Positions 63,797-64,000 of a stretch of 64,000 nucleotides of DNA are shown here, in pieces; the stretch's first letter is position 1; each line of letters starts with the position of its first letter. The stretch lies in NCBI RefSeq assembly GCF_000975095.1, contig NZ_BBRD01000001.1:2407444-2471443 (forward strand), given 5' to 3'. The notes under the pieces were generated by a model that saw nothing but the letters and a program-made list of their open reading frames with translations, was not told where the DNA came from and made no database searches. The stretch comes from Demequina aestuarii (GTDB taxonomy: Bacteria; Actinomycetota; Actinomycetes; Actinomycetales; Demequinaceae). The translations under genes and the position numbers were made by a program.

Positions 63797-64000
63797 CTAC
63801 CTCCTCGACCGTTCCCATGGCCGATGCCATCTGATTCCCCAGCCGGGCCTGGTGGTGCCGTCACGTCGCACTATGCGCACGTGGATGTGGGGAAGTCGGG
63901 CCTGCCATTTTGCCGCGCGCCAGTTGCCGAGAGGACTGATCCGTAGATTCTTCCCAAACGTCATCTCTCTGCCGGACGCGTTGAAGCGGAGATCCACCTT
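63797..64000 (-). CDS. C-terminal end of a gene outside the window, polymorphic-toxin-like tail
   Basis: The frame is open to the right edge; 67 residues are visible. The sequence (FGKNLRISPLGNW, WQARLPHIHVRI, GWGIRWHRPWE) resembles tails I recall from RHS or other polymorphic toxins, with the spaced pattern LPH-x-H...G-x-G...HRPWE. A GTG at 63997 is possible as a start but has no ribosome site, so I treat this as the end of a longer gene. The gene body needs sequence beyond position 64000. Confidence 0.45.
   Translation of the reverse strand, partial: KVDLRFNASGREMTFGKNLRISPLGNWRAAKWQARLPHIHVRIVRRDGTTRPGWGIRWHRPWERSRR

Overview
The window is high-GC (around 70%, my estimate by eye) with tightly packed genes and many 4-base start/stop overlaps. 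It carries an actinobacterial-type DNA topoisomerase I with a lysine-rich tail, a tad pilus locus next to an SSD-like HAD phosphatase, ppk next to a two-domain MutT1-type Nudix protein, and DUF4244. This points to an Actinomycetota chromosome, probably Micrococcales (a Demequinaceae/Cellulomonadaceae-like organism is my inference). Most of it looks like ordinary chromosome. The last 1.35 kb, after a tRNA-Lys gene, looks like the edge of an accessory region.

Layout. 1-3.7 kb: two back-to-back copies of a module made of an ECF sigma factor and a large single-span extracellular protein, each preceded by a homologous 95-nt palindromic element. 3.7-8.8 kb: an ABC exporter and topA. 8.9-17.8 kb: an inositol-phosphatase-family enzyme, a membrane protein, a methyltransferase, an M20 peptidase, two MFS transporters and a LysR regulator. 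18.1-21.7 kb: an asparaginase-like lipoprotein and a K+-independent H+-pyrophosphatase. 21.9-24.3 kb: a third sigma/sensor module. 24.4-28.5 kb: a tad locus with a fused TadB-TadC protein. 28.5-33.7 kb: a fourth module with a degenerate sigma-like protein, two tandem sensor proteins and a shorter relative.

33.7-46.5 kb: a paralogous pair of small proteins, acetyl-CoA synthetase, a pyridine-nucleotide-disulfide oxidoreductase, an ArsR/CDF metal-efflux operon, an S9 peptidase, a TetR-controlled ABC-2 exporter, a cupredoxin lipoprotein and a PAP2 phosphatase. 46.7-54.6 kb: a MarR/ABC operon, ppk-mutT1 and msrB. 54.9-58.8 kb: a complete siderophore ABC importer behind a DtxR/IdeR-like palindrome. 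58.9-62.6 kb: a DUF1540 protein, AzlCD, small proteins, an APH-fold kinase and tRNA-Lys. 62.65-64 kb: a truncated IS3-type transposase and a possible polymorphic-toxin tail with an immunity candidate.

Four genome-scale signals stand out. (1) There is a family of six related extracellular sensor-like proteins tied to ECF sigma factors. (2) About 17 genes have a -10-like hexamer of the form (T/C)A-N-N-N-T only 6-7 nt before the start codon, which suggests leaderless transcription. (3) The octamer CCGATGCG/CGCATCGG occurs roughly once per kb, far above chance, both inside genes and at the centre of intergenic hairpins. (4) Several intergenic regions hold long imperfect inverted repeats.
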